DNA from: Sarcocystis neurona
Taxonomy: Eukaryota; Apicomplexa; Conoidasida; Eucoccidiorida; Sarcocystidae
NCBI GenBank assembly: GCA_000727475.1
Contig: KL647318.1
Coordinates: forward strand, 1,137,969-1,201,968
Direction: 5' to 3'
DNA: 64,000 bases
Shown here: piece after piece, positions 9,701 through 21,900 of the stretch
Position numbering within the stretch: the stretch's first letter is position 1
Layout: each line of letters begins with the position of its first letter
The notes under the pieces: generated by a model
Told to the model about the DNA's origin: nothing
What the model saw: only the letters and a program-made list of their open reading frames with translations
The model's database searches: none
Program-made: the position numbers and the translations under genes

Positions 9701-12693
9701 CAGTATCACGCCGTGTAAGGTCGCATAGGACGCGACAAAGAGCAGACCCAGATGTACACACTGCTACGCATAACCTTGTGTGTATACGCATGTGTAAATT
9801 TCTATGTGTATAGAGTCTACGTATGTATAAGCATATCGTTTTACATGTGCACGAATTCACTTTCGTGTGAAGACAGTTGTACACACACTTTAGTCGTACA
9901 AGCAGACGTTGCACGTGCGCATGGGAGATCAACAAGGATACACCCACCGGTACACTACAACAGTGACGTTTTGTCCTTCTCTCCCTCCCTGCTATAGCTC
10001 GTATGCGAAAGTGCCTAAGCGTTGACTACCTTTTCCCTCGTGTAAGTACACGCATATATGCATACATGAGCAGGTCCAACGTTTGAACCCTTGGCCGTCT
10101 TCTTGCCTATCCATAATACATACATGTATTTGCCTGCATGTATATGTATGTATGTATGCGCACATGCATATAAATGTATATATATATATATATATGTGTA
10201 TGTATATACATTAATATATATATATATACATATTCGTACACATACGTGTCTAAGCTTGCAGCAGCGGCCAGTCAGCTTCGAAGTGCGAAGTGCTCTGCTT
10301 ATGCTACCACAGAAGAAAGCGTGAGTGGCGTGTCGGGCCCGCAGTGCATTTACATATACACACTGGTATGTTTGTATGTAAATGAGAGACTGTTTGAGTT
10401 GTACACTTGTATATGGCTACGCTTGTCTTGATATATATATATATCTGTATATATACCTACTGCCGGGTCATAGATCCATGCGCGTACGCCTACGCAAAAG
10501 CGTGGCTTATACTTCTGGTATAAATACGCAGATATACATGGATATATATATATATACCTGCATCAGTACTTGTTGTAACTCAATGCATGAGCAATTTACT
10601 CCCCACATGTATCCACCCAAACGTGTATACGTATCTCGAGCGGCCTCGTTACGCTTCCAGTAGTAGCTTTTACGCGCAAAAGGGGTGCATCGCATATCTG
10701 TCTCTCTCTCTCTCTATATATATATATGCGTATATATATGTACTTACATATACACACGCACAAACATATGCTTATTTTCTTCTGCGCGGTATAAAATATT
10801 GCTGTCTAGACAGGTTCAACGACATGCAGAGACGTCTACGTGTGCTAAGAACTATATCGTTCTGCTATGCACACTCGTCTGTGCGTCCATTGACACACGC
10901 TGTTCTACAGAATGACACTGTTTTCTCTTGTGCCTGCGAAGACTTCGCGAATAGTTTCCTTCCGACCAATAATTGTCGTGTATATAAAAATTTACACACC
11001 AGCTGTAGTCTTTCTTTCTTCGATCCTGCTGAACAGGGGAAGTCACTGCTTCAAACGCGGGGCCCCCCACCGTTGCTACACGTCACGCATGTAACATTTC
11101 CACTAGTGTGCACGACTCCTTCTGCACATTCTTTCTACTTCGTCCTCGGGCGCGTCTGTCGCTACGTGTTGAAGCATATGTCTCTGTATCCGTCAATGTA
11201 TATACGGATTTGTACGCCTGTGGCTGTTTCACTACGCGGTACGTCTGGGCGGCAGTGAGAAGGCCGTATATATATAGACTGGCGTCTGGACATAGATTTA
11301 TCCCTCCATTCAGATCCGGCGACACAAAATCTTAAGTAGAAATTTACCTATGCGTGAAAGAAACCTCCGCGAACGGTACGCGCCACCTCTATACGTGTAC
11401 AGATATACGCACGTACATGTGTATATACCCGTGGTGTATTTTTCTGCTGATGCGGACCTACGCATGCAATGCATAGGGGTGGTCAACGGTGCGCTTACGT
11501 AATAACAAATGAGACTTTTTCAGAGAAAAAACACTGGGGAGTCACCCATACTTATTCGTTCGACTTGTGGGCTGTCGAAATCTACAGGATCACCACCTAC
11601 TCTTTCTCCGCTGGTAATGACCACAGCATCTTTCTCCTAGGCACTGAGAAACGCCTGATCTAATTCTCTAAAAAAACGTCTATTGTATAGGCATGTACAT
11701 ACCTGTGTCTAGGATACTATATTGAGACCCACATTCTCTTACTTTACCTGTATATGTACGTACGGTTGGATAGGCAATCAGGATAGTTCGTCTACTGCCC
11801 GCGGACTGCTCTTCAACCTGTAGAAATGCAATGCAGCTGTATACTGGCAGATAAGTCTGTGCAATGGTGAATTAAATCGTCTGATTTTATTCGTATGAGT
11901 TCACCGAGGTACAAGCACTGGATATACGGACACCACAGTGCATACATAAATGGAGTTGAAAAACGTCTTCCCCAGCATCCACTGCGACTGAAAAAGCTGG
12001 CCCACACGTCAGACTGGGTCTAGTCGCAACGCAGCTGCACACGCATATTTGTATGTGTGGACACAAATGGCAACTGCGTACACATGTTTGTACGTGCAGA
12101 TATAAATGAGAGAGTGTACAAGTTATTTACTCAAATATGGCCGGGTTTGCCTTTATCTTTATTCCGGCACCGTAAACCTGCATCTTTAATGTGTGCACGC
12201 ACTATACGGAAATAGACGAGGCGGTACGTTAACGCCGCACCAGTCGAATCCGTCGTGAAAACATCTGTACTACACAAAGCTCTGCACGTCTTCTCATGTG
12301 CACGTCTGCGGAGTGCTACACATACATGCGCATACGCTATTGTTTATAGGCACGTGTACATATCTACATCTGAATGTGTGAATGCGACTTCTTGTGTCCT
12401 CGGCTGGCGTCACTTACACGGGCGGCCATTTCAGACGTATCCCTGTAAGTAAGCATCTGTTCACATATGTACGTTTACAGAGCTGCATACTCACACCCTG
12501 GAGACTGAACACTTGTCCTCTCTGACTCGATCGACAGGACTCGTAGGCAGCATTTGATATTATGCATCGTTCATATGTCTGTAGCCTTGCAGCCGACGGT
12601 GACGCCTTTCACACGTGGGAACCATTGTCTGACTGGCTTTCGCGTCTTTCATGTTCTGCAAGGAACGCCGAGGAAGCCACGGCCGTACAATAG
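6766..12693 (+). CDS. Multi-exon gene of unknown function, terminal exon 12593-12693
   Basis: Product unknown. I see a series of short plus-strand exons with splice signals: 6766-6938, 7056-7085, 7404-7507, possibly 8407-8482, then 9494-9570, 10262-10320 (strong GTGAGT donor), 10814-10977, 11037-11090, 11314-11375, 11477-11613, about 11900-12001, 12244-12312, 12350-12444 (GTAAGT donor) and 12593-12693, which ends in TAG. Phases agree for 6766>7056>7404, 9494>10262, 10814>11037, 11314>11477 and 12350>12593; other joins need exons I missed. Typical segments are PLEFTAEDALTAYQLQLKLA, RFNDMQRRLRVLRTISFCYA, NETFSEKKHWGVTHTYSFDL and DGDAFHTWEPLSDWLSRLSC. It may be more than one gene. Exon coding is fairly likely, the complete model is not. 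Confidence 0.42.
6919..7190 (+). repeat. Diverged tandem duplication of about 151 bp covering an exon end
   Basis: ggagagaaaaaactgggtca at 6919 recurs with two changes at 7070, and gtcaactggaagtacgagaa at 6993 recurs diverged at 7145, a spacing of 151-152 bp. Both copies place a splice donor right after the Lys-rich peptide: HGEKKLGQ before GTACAC, and GSAERKDW before GTGAGA. The 30-bp exon 7056-7085 therefore looks like a duplicated exon end. Confidence 0.6.
7998..8165. repeat. 84-bp tandem duplication, two copies
   Basis: Copies at 7998-8081 and 8082-8165. ttatcgagtagacat occurs at 8041 and 8125, and tacacgtgcatatgaagt closes each copy. The unit is 28 codons and stays open in one plus frame (YRVDISE, then TRAYEV, in both copies), though I would not call it a protein on that basis. 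Confidence 0.75.
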
Positions 12694-13399
12694 ACAATAG
12701 GAACGAAAGATACGTACAATCACGTTTCCGCTGCCACTTGGTTGTCTTCTGTGTCTCACGGTGAACGTGTACACTCTATGTAGGCATTACGCGTGCGCTG
12801 TGGAAAGACGCACACTTACGCAATTGTTCTCACCACTCATTATGTGTACTGAAAAATAGAAGGAGGAGAAATCTAGATGATGCGATCTCTTTATATCGTA
12901 CAAGCGTGTTCTGCTGGACTCCCCGTCTCGGCGTTGCTCTTCTCGTGCAGAATGCTTCCCTTTGTGTGCCGCCTTTCACACACTGGAAAGTTCTCCCTTT
13001 CCTACGGAGACGCACCAGCAGATATGCCTACAAATTTGCGACTGTGTGCGTTTAACTGTGGAAGTGCCGCACAGTACATTGACAGTTGTACGCACACAGG
13101 CCACAAGTTTCACTAAACTAGTACATGCAGATACACAGAACACTGTGTGCGTCCGCGTTTCCAGTCGGAGCTTCTTAGAATGACTAAGAAGCACTACCCA
13201 CATCAATAGCAACCTTCTGACGTGCAGGTAAGAATCCGGCAAAAGCACCAGCGCAGCAGAGTATGACAGCGCGGCAACAAATATAGACTACTTTTAACAC
13301 CAGCTGCAATGTTTTTATTCAACGAGTGGCGACTGCAGCAACATTGCTGCTTGCAGTAGCAAGAGCAGCATATGATGTCTTTGTATTTATCAACTACAG

Positions 13400-13633
13400 G
13401 AGAGGGGTGAAAAATGGAGTAGCAGCAGCAGCAGTGCGCGGAGCACCGCTGAACAGCGCCAAACGCGAACCCGGCAACACCGGAGTGCGGCAGCAGCCAC
13501 TGCCGGAACTACAGCAGCAGTAGAGACAGAGGCAGCATTAGCAAGTCCCGTGGATTTTATATTGCTTTTTTCAAGAGCAGTCGCCAGGGTCAGAGCAGTA
13601 CTGGGTGCAGGCCTTCATCCGTGCTCAGGATAG
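13400..13633 (+). CDS. Small terminal exon, 77 codons, unknown
   Basis: An acceptor (tatttatcaactacag) precedes 13400 and the frame runs to TAG 13631-13633. A Ser run from AGC repeats is followed by an ordinary stretch, ALASPVDFILLFSRAVARVR. No donor is seen, so it is probably a last exon. The 5' exons are not identified; an acceptor at 12949-12950 opens a frame reading TGKFSLSYGDAPADMPTNLR, but the link is not shown. A second frame over 13326-13523 is also open, so the reading frame is uncertain. Confidence 0.3.
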   Translation, partial: ERGEKWSSSSSSARSTAEQRQTRTRQHRSAAAATAGTTAAVETEAALASPVDFILLFSRAVARVRAVLGAGLHPCSG

Positions 13634-13975
13634 AGTCTCATGATACTGATGCCCAAGACGTTGTACTCTCTTTCTTAGTTCATACGTAACAGGCTCATAT
13701 GTAACAGACTCCTGTGCTAACTGGTGCACCAATGCATGTGATAACTCCAGACTTAAGATTACATAATCTTGAGCGTGTACGTCCGTGAGCAGGGCTTGTG
13801 GACGCAGAGGTGGTGGCACGTCCGAGTAGATAAAATCATGCAGGTACGTTTCTACGTTTGTGTGTGTAGGCGTTTGTATGTGTACGTACACACGGATCTG
13901 GAGATTCGTGTGCAAATGCAAGGATACATAAACCCGCCTTCTATTGCTAGTTGTACAGCCCTATATTCGTAATAT

Positions 13976-14215
13976 GTGTATTTAAGGAGGCCTAATGGAA
14001 CACGTGCCTGTCCATCCGTCTGTGTATGCACACGTGTACATCTGCATACGTATGTCTCTATTCGAGTCGTGTCGGTAGACTCGTCGTCGCTCAACTGTGG
14101 GAGGAGATGCGCGTGCAAGCAGATAGCAGAGCGCCCGCGAATACATGTACTCTATTACATGTTGAAGCACGCACGTCTGTATGTATGCGTTCGCATGTGT
14201 GACAGCAACAAAGAA
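13976..14215. promoter_or_regulatory. Presumed 5' flank of the long gene starting at 14216
   Basis: Placed only by position: upstream of the ATG at 14216, whose context AAAGAAATGG has A at -3 and G at +4. No recognisable core element; coccidian promoters lack a standard TATA box. An earlier in-frame ATG at 14195 would add seven residues. Confidence 0.2.
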
Positions 14216-15939
14216 ATGGAAGCGTTCCCGTTATCCGCCGGTCGATCGTTGGAGGCTGAGAAGGGGCAAGTAGTGAACGCTGCTGCAACAAGGACAACAA
14301 CAGGAACAACAGCGCCAGCAGTACCAGTCCTAACGATGAGACTGTTAGCAGGAGCAGTTGTTGCGCCCCCAACAGGAGTAGCTGCATCATTTGCCGTAGC
14401 ACAGCAGCGAGGGTCCATATCAGCGGGAACTTCTGCATTTACAGCCTCAGAAGGATCACCACCTGCAGGCGCAACATGTCCGTTAGTCGCAGCAGCAGCT
14501 CCTTCAGTAGCAACAGCAGCATCTGGCATGTCTGCGACGATAGAATCTGCTGTTACGGTAACCTCGTCTGTTGCAGTAGGTGGAATTTCATCAGCTACGG
14601 CAGGAGGCGCTCCACCAGGGGTATCTGCAAGAATTCAAACAACTGCAGGAGGAGAGCAGCTGCCGTTTGCAGCAGGAGCAAGCGCCGCGTCAGAATTCTT
14701 GGAATCTCCTGGGTGCGGGAACAAGCCATGTGGTCGGCGTCGAGTATGGTTTGTACGGAAGCGGTTGCATGCAAATGATGACGACAAAGATATGGAATCA
14801 GCTCTAGGCTGCATACGACACTATGTGCATGTCGCAGCTGCAGAAGCACGTGCCCTTGCTGAAGGATCTCCGACAGCTACACGGCGGCAGCCGCAGCAGC
14901 CCAGGGCGGCTTTCTGGGACAGCAGTAGCGATTCTTTCTGTGATTACCTAGACGACGAGCACAGAAAAAACTCCACCTTGCATCGCCTCTGTCGCAACAA
15001 CGACAATGGGAACAACGGCAGCAGTAGTAGCGACAGCAACAGCGGCCACAGCAGTAGTAAGCGCGGCTCGGGACGTAGGATTTTCGGTGCGCTGCATGGT
15101 AACGTTGACGGTTTCACGAGCACTACAAGACAGACGGAGAGAATATATGGCAGCAGCGTTGGGAGAGACTTGCGGCCCAGTCCGCTCAGTAGCGAAGCGT
15201 CACCAGCAGCGACAGTGGAGGCAATGGAGAAACGAGAAGGGCAACACGGAAAAAAGGCTGAGCGGCAGCAGAGCAGGGAGCGTCAAAAGAGCGAGAGCAG
15301 AGACGACAAGGAGAGCAGCGGCAGTATCTTCAAGAGCGAAAGTGGCGTCAATAATCAAAGCCGTCGCCGCAGTTTCAAGATGTGTAGCTTCAACACGGAA
15401 ATTCCCAGCCACCGGAGCAACGGCGACGTCAACTCTTACGTCCCCAGCGGCACGATCACTACCTCCAGCCACAGGGGGGGCAGCGACAACAACAGCAACT
15501 ACAGCAACAGCGATTGCAACAACAACGACAGGAATAACGAAAAGCACAGCAGCGGCAGCAGGAACGACAGCAGCGAAGTCAAGAAGAGCATCGGCTCCTG
15601 CAACAATACAGCCAGGAGCGACTCTCGCAGCAGCCAGGGAGACACCAACACCAAGAAGGGCGTAAAGGAGATCTCTAGCGGCAGCAGTGGCAACAACAGC
15701 GGCAGCAGACCCGTAATATCCAGTCGGATGCGTTATATGTTGCAGCGCGACACTGCTGCAGCCGTACAGAAGAAGGAAGAAGCGAGCTACTCTTGCGAGC
15801 CAAGCGAAGAGCCAGACAGAGAAACGCGAGCACTTGAGAGATTCTATCAAATGGACGCCTTCTGGGAACACGCACGCGCTCAAGCAGCAAAACGGCTCAA
15901 CCGATCTGTCGAAGAATCTGTTTTAACTCAGTCCGTCGG
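14216..15939 (+). CDS. First exon of the MYCBPAP-like gene
   Basis: About 575 codons from ATG 14216. Residues 20-230 are Ala/Thr/Val/Gly-rich. After CGNKPCGRRRVWFVRKRLHA (14720-14770) comes a long Ser/Asn/Arg-rich low-complexity region from AGC/AAC repeats (15000-15720). The C-terminal 40 residues are conserved-looking: ERFYQMDAFWEHARAQAAKR, then LNRSVEESVLTQS. In MYCBPAP a W-containing helix followed by a 'R-L-R/G-x-x-x-x-x-L-L/T' block sits near the N-terminus, the basis for the comparison. The donor is taken as GTATCG after 15939 (phase 2), which matches the next acceptor at 16255; a GC donor (GAG|GCAAGT, 15958) is a second possibility. Confidence 0.55.
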
Positions 15940-18900
15940 GTATCGCCAAAAACTGGAGGCAAGTGTTTTGTTGCTTATTTACCATACAGACATTAGTTTC
16001 GTTTTACGGATACATGTGTTCCTTCCTTATACATACACGTACTTAGTCGCAAACGTATACCGACGACACGCGCGCGTACGCATACTGTACGAACACACAT
16101 GACGGAAGCAGTTGCAAAATTTTGTATACTCACGACGCTTGTCCGGATAATTTTCACGTATACCTGCACACGTAGGTGGCTCGCATCCCTCACACTCAGG
16201 TGCAAACTCATTTCGCTGCAAAAAAATGTTGACGCACGCGCACCACTACACACAGGGATTGTAGTGGCGCCAGAGATGGACTTGATATCGACGACAGAGG
16301 AGACTGTCGCAACACGCGGTACCGAATAGTTGAGCAAACGGAATTTTCAACAAATGATGATGAGACGTCGTCAACGGCATCATCGGTAGGTGAAACATCA
16401 GCAGGAACAGCAGCACAAGTATTGCTTGTGCTTGCCCGGTGTACCGCCAGTTCAGCAGCGCAAGCAGCCATCGTACGACCGCTGTGTTCCAGAAGAACTG
16501 CTGACGCGGTTGTAACTGTTTAACGTGAAAGCTTAGTGAGAATGTCTCGTGTACCGCGGCTGTCTTGGCTGCTAGGGCGACGTCGCAAGAATTTCTTCCA
16601 CACGCTTCTGCTAGTATACTTTACTTTGTCGAACAACGGCAGCTCCTCAGGTGTGCTTCTGCCGCTGGACGACCGCGGCTGCTGCTCCTCTGCCGTGCGC
16701 GAGTAATAACGGTGTCGCCTACTTGGAGATACGGAAAGGGGAACTCCTAAGGCGGTTTGGTGTCTGAAGAAAGTATCAGATGCGTTGTGGCAGCTACTTT
16801 TGCTGCGTGCGCAGGCAATGAATGCGCTGGAGTCGGCGGGAAACGCGTCACCAGCAGGAGCAGCTGCAGTAGACATGAACTTCTGCGCTTCGCTTCGAGA
16901 TTGCGGAGAGAGCGTGCGAGTGCTAGGGGATTATCCGGTGCCTTCGTCGCTCACCATTCGCAGGAAAAAACACTCTGACGCTGTTGTTCTCCACAAGTGG
17001 ACTGCAAGAAACCGGCACTCCCACCAAGCTGACAAAAAGGGTAGCCTGCAACAGCAGGTATATAGACGTCTACGTATGTGGCCACCTCTCTTTCTTCCAT
17101 GCCAAGTACAAATTTTTAAGCGTTCACACTCGTACATCTGTGTAGCAGCGTACACGGGCAATCGAGGCCGGAAATGTCGCGGAGGCGGCTGCATCCAGTA
17201 GGTAGAAGGCAGCAGAACAACTACGGATGCAGCAACGAAGGGTGTGAACAGCCGATAGCAGCACCAAAGAGCAGCAACAGAAGGCACCAACAGAAAACAG
17301 CAGGAAATATGGACGGTAGGCAGCAGTAACAACCGGCAACAACAGGGGGCCGTAGAGGCATGCGACGGCAACGCGGATCGCAGCAGTCCCATACTACAAT
17401 AGAGCACCTTTACCTACATTACCACACACCGTGAGGCAAGAAGGCACGTTACTCTTACTCAGGTGTGACGCGGTGGAACAAAATAGAAAGATTTGTTTTC
17501 CCGTTGTACGGCGCTGGAGGCGTGCACAAGGTAGCGCACGTTTTCACGTGTATCCACAGACATTTGTGCGTACGCAAGTAGATATAATAGGCAGGAGCCA
17601 CCACACGTGCGCACACGCGCAAAGATACACAAAAGAGAACATATGTTTGCAGAGTTGCTGACAATGTGTACGTTTTACTGTCGTAAACTACACACCTAGG
17701 GAAGGCCAGCGGAGAGAGAGGAACGTAGGTACATACGATAGACGTATACGGCCGCACCTACAAGACGCTTACAAGATTTGCATATTTAGGCACACGTATA
17801 AGGCTTGCCGGTTGTGGTAGACAGCGGGCTCCTGGTATTTCTGGAGGAGGACCTTCCAAGGTTTTGTCTCGACCTCCACTGCAGAGTCCTCGATAGTTTG
17901 TGCCGATCTATACAGTATCGGCGTCTGTATGCGTGTTTGTATTTGTATGCGTGAGGGCGCCCACGTCAGTGGGTGTCAGTGTACCTCTATATCTTTGTAG
18001 ATATACATATGTATACACACAGATATATACACATATAATGTAAAACTTTGGTAGCGGGAAAGGGTGCTCTCTCAAATACTTACACGTATGTGTAGACATA
18101 AAAAATATATATATGCAGATGGATTCACCAGCCTGTGCAAATGCTTATTCTATTTTTGTGGTCGTCATCGTTTTACCTTCCCGCATTCGAAGACAGTTGA
18201 ATTATTCCTGTCCACTTTCAAAAACACCTCTAGAGGAAGGACATAAACACTACAAAAGAAGCGCGAACGTTTGCATTAGCTCTTTCGGAAGTTCTTTACT
18301 TTCACGGAGCATTTTACATAAGATTCACATTTGGCCTCCCACTACGTCGCCACACACGAGCAGGCACGCTTACATTCTACACGCAAGTGGACACAGATTA
18401 AAGCTTGCACTGAAGGACGTACACTATATGGAGCTCTGCCTGAGTGATTAGCTCCTGCTCCGTTGCAACTCATATCTCTCTATATACCCGTAAAATACAC
18501 GCAAATACATAAGCGCACTTATTAGCGTATGTTTACTCTCAGCACGTCATATAGTATTATCTTCGACATTAAACACGCAGATTGTATCATTACTTTCCAG
18601 GTAACTGAATACAGGGACCTACCTGTACCGGATGAAAATACATTCCTGTGAAACGCAGGGGCAGTACATGCTTATCCCTTACGTTCCGCTGTATGACACA
18701 CAGATATACATACGTGGGATATATCTGCTGGGAGTGTGGTTGAGGGTCGGCCACTGCCATAGGTGTGCGTACGACAAATTTGCCTGCTGATATATATGTA
18801 GCAGCGAGGTTCAATACATATATGTATATAAATACAAATGTACGCATCTGCTCGTACGTTTTTGTCTAGTTAAGTAAAAATATAGCCACATGCACATCCC

Positions 18901-21900
18901 GTTGCACACGCCGACAGAGGTATGCCTACTGTGCGAGAACGTTCGCGAAGTACACGACTGCATGATTCCCCTCTCTTTCCGCTGCGCGCCTGCTGCAAGG
19001 AGAAAGTGCCGCTGCAAGGTCCTTCCGGGATGATCGCAATTGTCGGTAAGCGCGCCGTGTGCAACAGCTCCTGCTCTTGTAGTTAGAAGTGGCAGCAGCA
19101 CAGATACTGAAATCTGCTGTCTGCAGCACGTCAGTGAGCAAACGACTCGCTCTAGCGTACGCACTGTGCCGCTGACCCCGGCTGGCATATAGGGACATAC
19201 ATCTATACAAAGACACACTGATGCGGAAGATAGACAGGGTAGGTCGATAGATGGCACAGGTAGACACTGATCGTACGCATACGGTCAATTGCATGGCCAG
19301 GGCAGCACCTGTCTATGTATACACGAACGTAGAGCACAGAGATATATATTATCGCAATTACTTATAGTTGAGAGGAGCACGCTGTGTCATCCAAAAGCAC
19401 GGCAACACATGGAGCAAACGCGTACATCCACATTTGAAAATATACGTAGGTACATATGTGTAGACTAATGTGTAGGCTTTCGAGTCTGCCTGCAAACAGT
19501 AAGATAGAGACACACTGAGTCAGCAGCATGATACATCAAAGGCGTTGAGGAATTCACTAAGGTATGCGTATCTCTACTACTCCCGTGCTCGATCTTTCTC
19601 TTTTACATGAATACATACTAAGCATAGGAGAATGAAATACGCCTCTGTGTACTCGTCCGCCGGCGGTTCTCCGCTTGTGCGCAGACGGTTACACGCATAT
19701 GCTCACACCTAGCAAGCGTCTTCGGTCCCTTGGGCGTACAAGTGCGCATTCACATCTGGTAATAAGCAGCTACAAGTTTTCAAACGCATGGACAGAAGTA
19801 AACGGGTATGTATATATATATATATATATCTAGCCACACATCAGTGTGCTTACACACACGCAGAGCAGTGCCTTGTAGTCACATTCTCGACGATGTTATG
19901 TAATTCCGGTTGCCGCGTGTGCGTCGTTGGTGCACACGCTAGATGCCAAATTCAGGTAAAAATGATTCCTCTACAAAACCGTGAGACACTTTTAAGGAAT
20001 CCACTCCCACGTATGACATGCTTACGTTGTGTCTCAGGCTAGGTACCTGTACACACGCGTACATTTCTCTCTCCTGATATGAGTATCTGCTGGTGTTGAC
20101 TTGAGCGGGCCTTTTCTGGACCTCTCTTTTCGCTGCTTCTCTACGAAGTTTCAGAATTATATGCGAAGAAAGTGAAGAAGTCGCTTCTGTGGCTGTCCAT
20201 CCTCTAGGGACTTCGTTGTCCACGTTTGCAGAGGCTGTCCCTTATTCTAGGGAAGAGAGGCAAAATTGCTCTCCCTCTTCATCCTAAAGGGTCGTTCTTC
20301 ACGAATACACGGGTTGTTCCTCCTTGGTCTCTCGCTGGCCAAGCGGAGCGGTAAACTTGCTCTTCCTCTTCCATTCTCAAGTAGGTAATAATTTTTTGTT
20401 CACTGTCGAAATGCGTTTCCTTGTCAAGGGTCAAGAATTGCGACTTCGGAAGCTGATAATTTCGTTAATCTCAAGAACGACGTAAAGATAAGCGAGGCAG
20501 ACGACCTGACGTTGCCCGAGGGAACTTTAGCGGAAGAAGGAACTCAGGAGATTGAAGCAGCGCCAGAAAATGAGGAAGACGAAGAAAAGTCTGCTCTTCC
20601 ATTTCCAACTCAGAAAAATGGTGAGGCAGAATGTCACCTGTAGAACACCAGACCACAGTGAAACATGTTTTTGCATATGTGTACGCGCACACACACACAA
20701 ATACTACAACAATATATGAAAATGTGGATGTCACATATACGTGCCGTTCAGCTACGAATGCGTGATCATCTCTTACATTGCTCGCTTGTATATACATGGG
20801 TGTGAATACGCTTATTCGTGCGTACAAAAATAAACACACACATCGCTTCGTACGCGCAATCCCAGTGGTGTCCAGCAGTGCACCTCTCAGTAGCACCCGC
20901 CTTTTTTTTTATTTTGTGTGGCCTGTCTGTCATTCACCACATGAATGTGTACGAAAAAGCCTTCATACTGCAATTGCATGCAACGACTACATACCTCTAA
21001 AGACGACTAGACAAGTGCGGCTGTGTAAGAGGGGCCACTAGGTCTGAGCTGACGTTGCACTGACACTTGCACGCCTACAAAGATAATTCGGTAAGTTCGT
21101 CAGATCCCTTTTGTCTTCTTTTTCGACAGTCAGGCCGCAGCCTTCCCGCTACAGTTCGACTGCCAAATGGTGAAATCAACTACACTAGGGAATTAGAGTA
21201 GATCCATAAAGCCGCGATTATTCCGCTAAAGTTCGACTGCAAAGTATTGAAGTCAACTACACTGAGAACTTACAGTAAATCCATAAAACCTCGATATTGA
21301 TTGATTGAGCACCACCTCTCACGGGATACTGCAGCTGATGCACAGGAGTAACAAAATCTGGCGCAGCCGAGTGTTCGATCGATTTGTGTGTCTATTGCGT
21401 AGACATACATACTCTTTTTACGTCTCCCTCTCCCTACACAAGTTGTCGTGAAAATAGATACACATAAAGCAAACAGAGTAGAAAGTATGCGTACAAAGGC
21501 ATATAATCAGGTGAAGCAACACTGCGGAGCACACGAAGGTGTACACTGTAGATCGTCTCTTTCCCATTAAGTGCGCACACGTATCACTCTGGATCGATCA
21601 GTACGGGTGGGGGCTCTGCCTTTCCATAACATTTCCTCCGTTTATCTTTTTCTCTCTTCGCCTCTCTCTGTCTAATGTATATACTTGCATCGTAACCTAA
21701 AACGCTAAGGCGGTTGTGGACTACGTATCTTTCTATGGTACTCGCGTAAACCTGTATGGTCCGCTTTGGTTGTCGTAGCCTTCTAAGAGACTACAGTCCT
21801 GCTGTTGCTCAACGCAAATACGTACAATTGCTTTTCTACATGCTATTGTAAGTCCACAGACATCAGATTGGTCCACCAGATGCATTTTGTTCCCTTCGCT

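Noticed and set aside
11869..12010. Histone-deacetylase-like reading of YGHHSAYINGVEKRLPQHPL
   Set aside because: Only a short HP.R resemblance; no other deacetylase motif nearby. Kept as an unknown exon.
18980..19160. ABC-transporter nucleotide-binding fragments (PSGMIAIVG before a donor, then KRLALAYALCR)
   Set aside because: The two pieces are less than 200 bp apart, lack a Walker A GKS/T and a full LSGGQ, and are in conflicting frames. Chance similarity is more likely.
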